A stretch of 13,644 nt of DNA from Anaerolineaceae bacterium UBA4799 (GTDB taxonomy: Bacteria; Chloroflexota; Anaerolineae; Anaerolineales; Anaerolineaceae): the NCBI GenBank assembly GCA_002402725.1, contig DHGL01000017.1, positions 48,987 to 62,630 on the forward strand, given 5' to 3'. Below, in pieces: positions 12,838 through 13,644 of the stretch. Every line of letters begins with the position of its first letter. The stretch's first letter is position 1. A model generated the notes under the pieces. The model was not told where the DNA came from and made no database searches. It worked only from the letters and a program-made list of their open reading frames with translations. A program made the translations under genes and the position numbers.

Positions 12838-13644
12838 TTACGGAATCGCGTTCAACGCCGCGTCGGCTGTTGCAAGCCCGGCGCCGGTAGCGTCAGCACC
12901 CCATGAAATAACTGTAACGCCATCATATGGATCAATAACTGAGCCAGGAGCCAGGTATAGTGCGGTCGATTCAAGAATTCCTTCCGCTTCGAGTGCAGTC
13001 AATGCAGGATTTTTCTGCACCATCAAAGCCACAATCCCCGCTACATGGGGGCTGGCCATGCTGGTGCCGCCCAGGAAGTAGTAGGAAATCTGTCCGCTGT
13101 TGACCTGGTAAGGTCCCACGATCCAGGAACCCGGCGCGGCTACATCCAGATCCTGACCGAGAAGTTCGCGGCTGGAGAAATCAGTGATGTAGTACAGGTC
13201 TGTCACATTTGGATCAGGATCGTCCACAGCATACCACCATGCACCTGCGGCTGGCGCATACCACTCGCCCAACCAACCGGAAGCCGCCACGGAAATGACC
13301 GGCTCATAAGCACCCGGATAACCCATGCCGGCAGCGCCACTGTTGCCTGCTGAAGCCACGATGATCACACCCTTTGAGATGGCATAATCTATGGCGGCTT
13401 TTTCCATAGCGTCCAATTCTGAGCCGCCCAGGCTCATGTTGATCACTACCGGGGATTCCGCCAGCGGGCCTTCCTTCAATTCAGTTACGTACTCAATGCC
13501 GCGTGCCACAACAGATGACCAGCCGGAGCCATTCTGGTTAAGCACCTTCACTGGGATAACCGTAGCCATCGGTGCAACCCCGTTAACTGGTGTACCTATC
13601 ATGTTGTATCCAAGGATGGTGCTGGTGACATGCGTGCCGTGCGA
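12838..13644 (-). CDS. Subtilisin-like serine protease (peptidase S8), C-terminal part (5' end cut by window)
   Basis: The reverse strand is open from the window edge (13644) to the stop at 12838, giving 268 residues with the start outside the window. The first visible residues are SHGTHVTSTI, the catalytic-His motif of S8 proteases. ASAGNSGAAG contains the oxyanion-hole Asn, and GGTSMASPHVAGIVALM carries the catalytic Ser. The catalytic Asp must lie just upstream, outside the window. After the Ser motif only about 70 residues remain, ending ADAALNAIP, so there is no C-terminal sorting or accessory domain. Most relatives are secreted with an N-terminal prosequence, which cannot be seen here. 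An internal Met at 13602 is not the start, because the His motif precedes it in frame. It is convergent with the AtzF_C-like gene. Confidence 0.95.
   Translation of the reverse strand, partial: SHGTHVTSTILGYNMIGTPVNGVAPMATVIPVKVLNQNGSGWSSVVARGIEYVTELKEGPLAESPVVINMSLGGSELDAMEKAAIDYAISKGVIIVASAGNSGAAGMGYPGAYEPVISVAASGWLGEWYAPAAGAWWYAVDDPDPNVTDLYYITDFSSRELLGQDLDVAAPGSWIVGPYQVNSGQISYYFLGGTSMASPHVAGIVALMVQKNPALTALEAEGILESTALYLAPGSVIDPYDGVTVISWGADATGAGLATADAALNAIP

Noticed and set aside
1..13644. CRISPR array, tRNA, rRNA, insertion sequence or phage genes
   Set aside because: No regularly spaced repeats, cloverleaf pattern, transposase motif or paired terminal repeats were seen by eye.

Overview
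This looks like a chromosomal segment of an Anaerolineae-type member of the Chloroflexota. That is inferred from the style of the proteins (DUF1028 protein with a TPR tail, PPK2 and PPK1 sequences, GT-C-like membrane protein, lipoproteins with standard lipoboxes); no rRNA or other marker is present, so the lineage is only moderately supported. Most genes are moderately to strongly GC-rich. One block, about 11183-12405, is clearly AT-rich. I see no tRNA, rRNA, CRISPR array, transposase or integrase.

Layout. Positions 1-2552 (minus strand): a TPR protein with an N-terminal membrane segment, a small lipoprotein with a concanavalin-like body, and the first 143 codons of the tRNA methylthiotransferase gene mtaB. 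The last two are 1 nt apart and likely co-transcribed. Positions 2606-2966 (plus): a monocistronic cold-shock protein gene with a textbook promoter and a bidirectional terminator. Positions 2968-4104 (minus): a MalY/PatB-type cystathionine beta-lyase. Positions 4185-8136 (plus): an RlmI/K-like methyltransferase, a DUF1028-TPR protein and a large GT-C-like membrane protein, closely spaced like an operon. Positions 8137-8877: a broken chimeric gene whose first part is PPK2 and whose second part is the C-terminal end of PPK1, in one frame but with an internal stop. Positions 8915-9442: a flavin-reductase-family protein. Positions 9591-11182: a tandem 13-bp repeat, a sigma70-type promoter and a yifB/comM gene with no room for a leader. 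Positions 11183-12405: the AT-rich islet with a lipoprotein alpha/beta hydrolase. Positions 12406-12783: a stand-alone domain like the C-terminal part of allophanate hydrolase. Positions 12838-13644 (minus): the C-terminal end of a subtilisin-like protease, convergent with the previous gene across a shared terminator.

Most genes are housekeeping or accessory and do not form one pathway. The strongest surprise is the ppk2::ppk1 chimera: two unrelated polyphosphate kinase families joined in frame, probably by deletion between neighbouring genes. A second recurring pattern is that three genes (TPR protein, methyltransferase, yifB) have a -10-like hexamer only 6-9 nt before the ATG, which predicts leaderless or almost leaderless mRNAs. 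A third is the base-composition break exactly at the yifB stop, marking probable foreign DNA.
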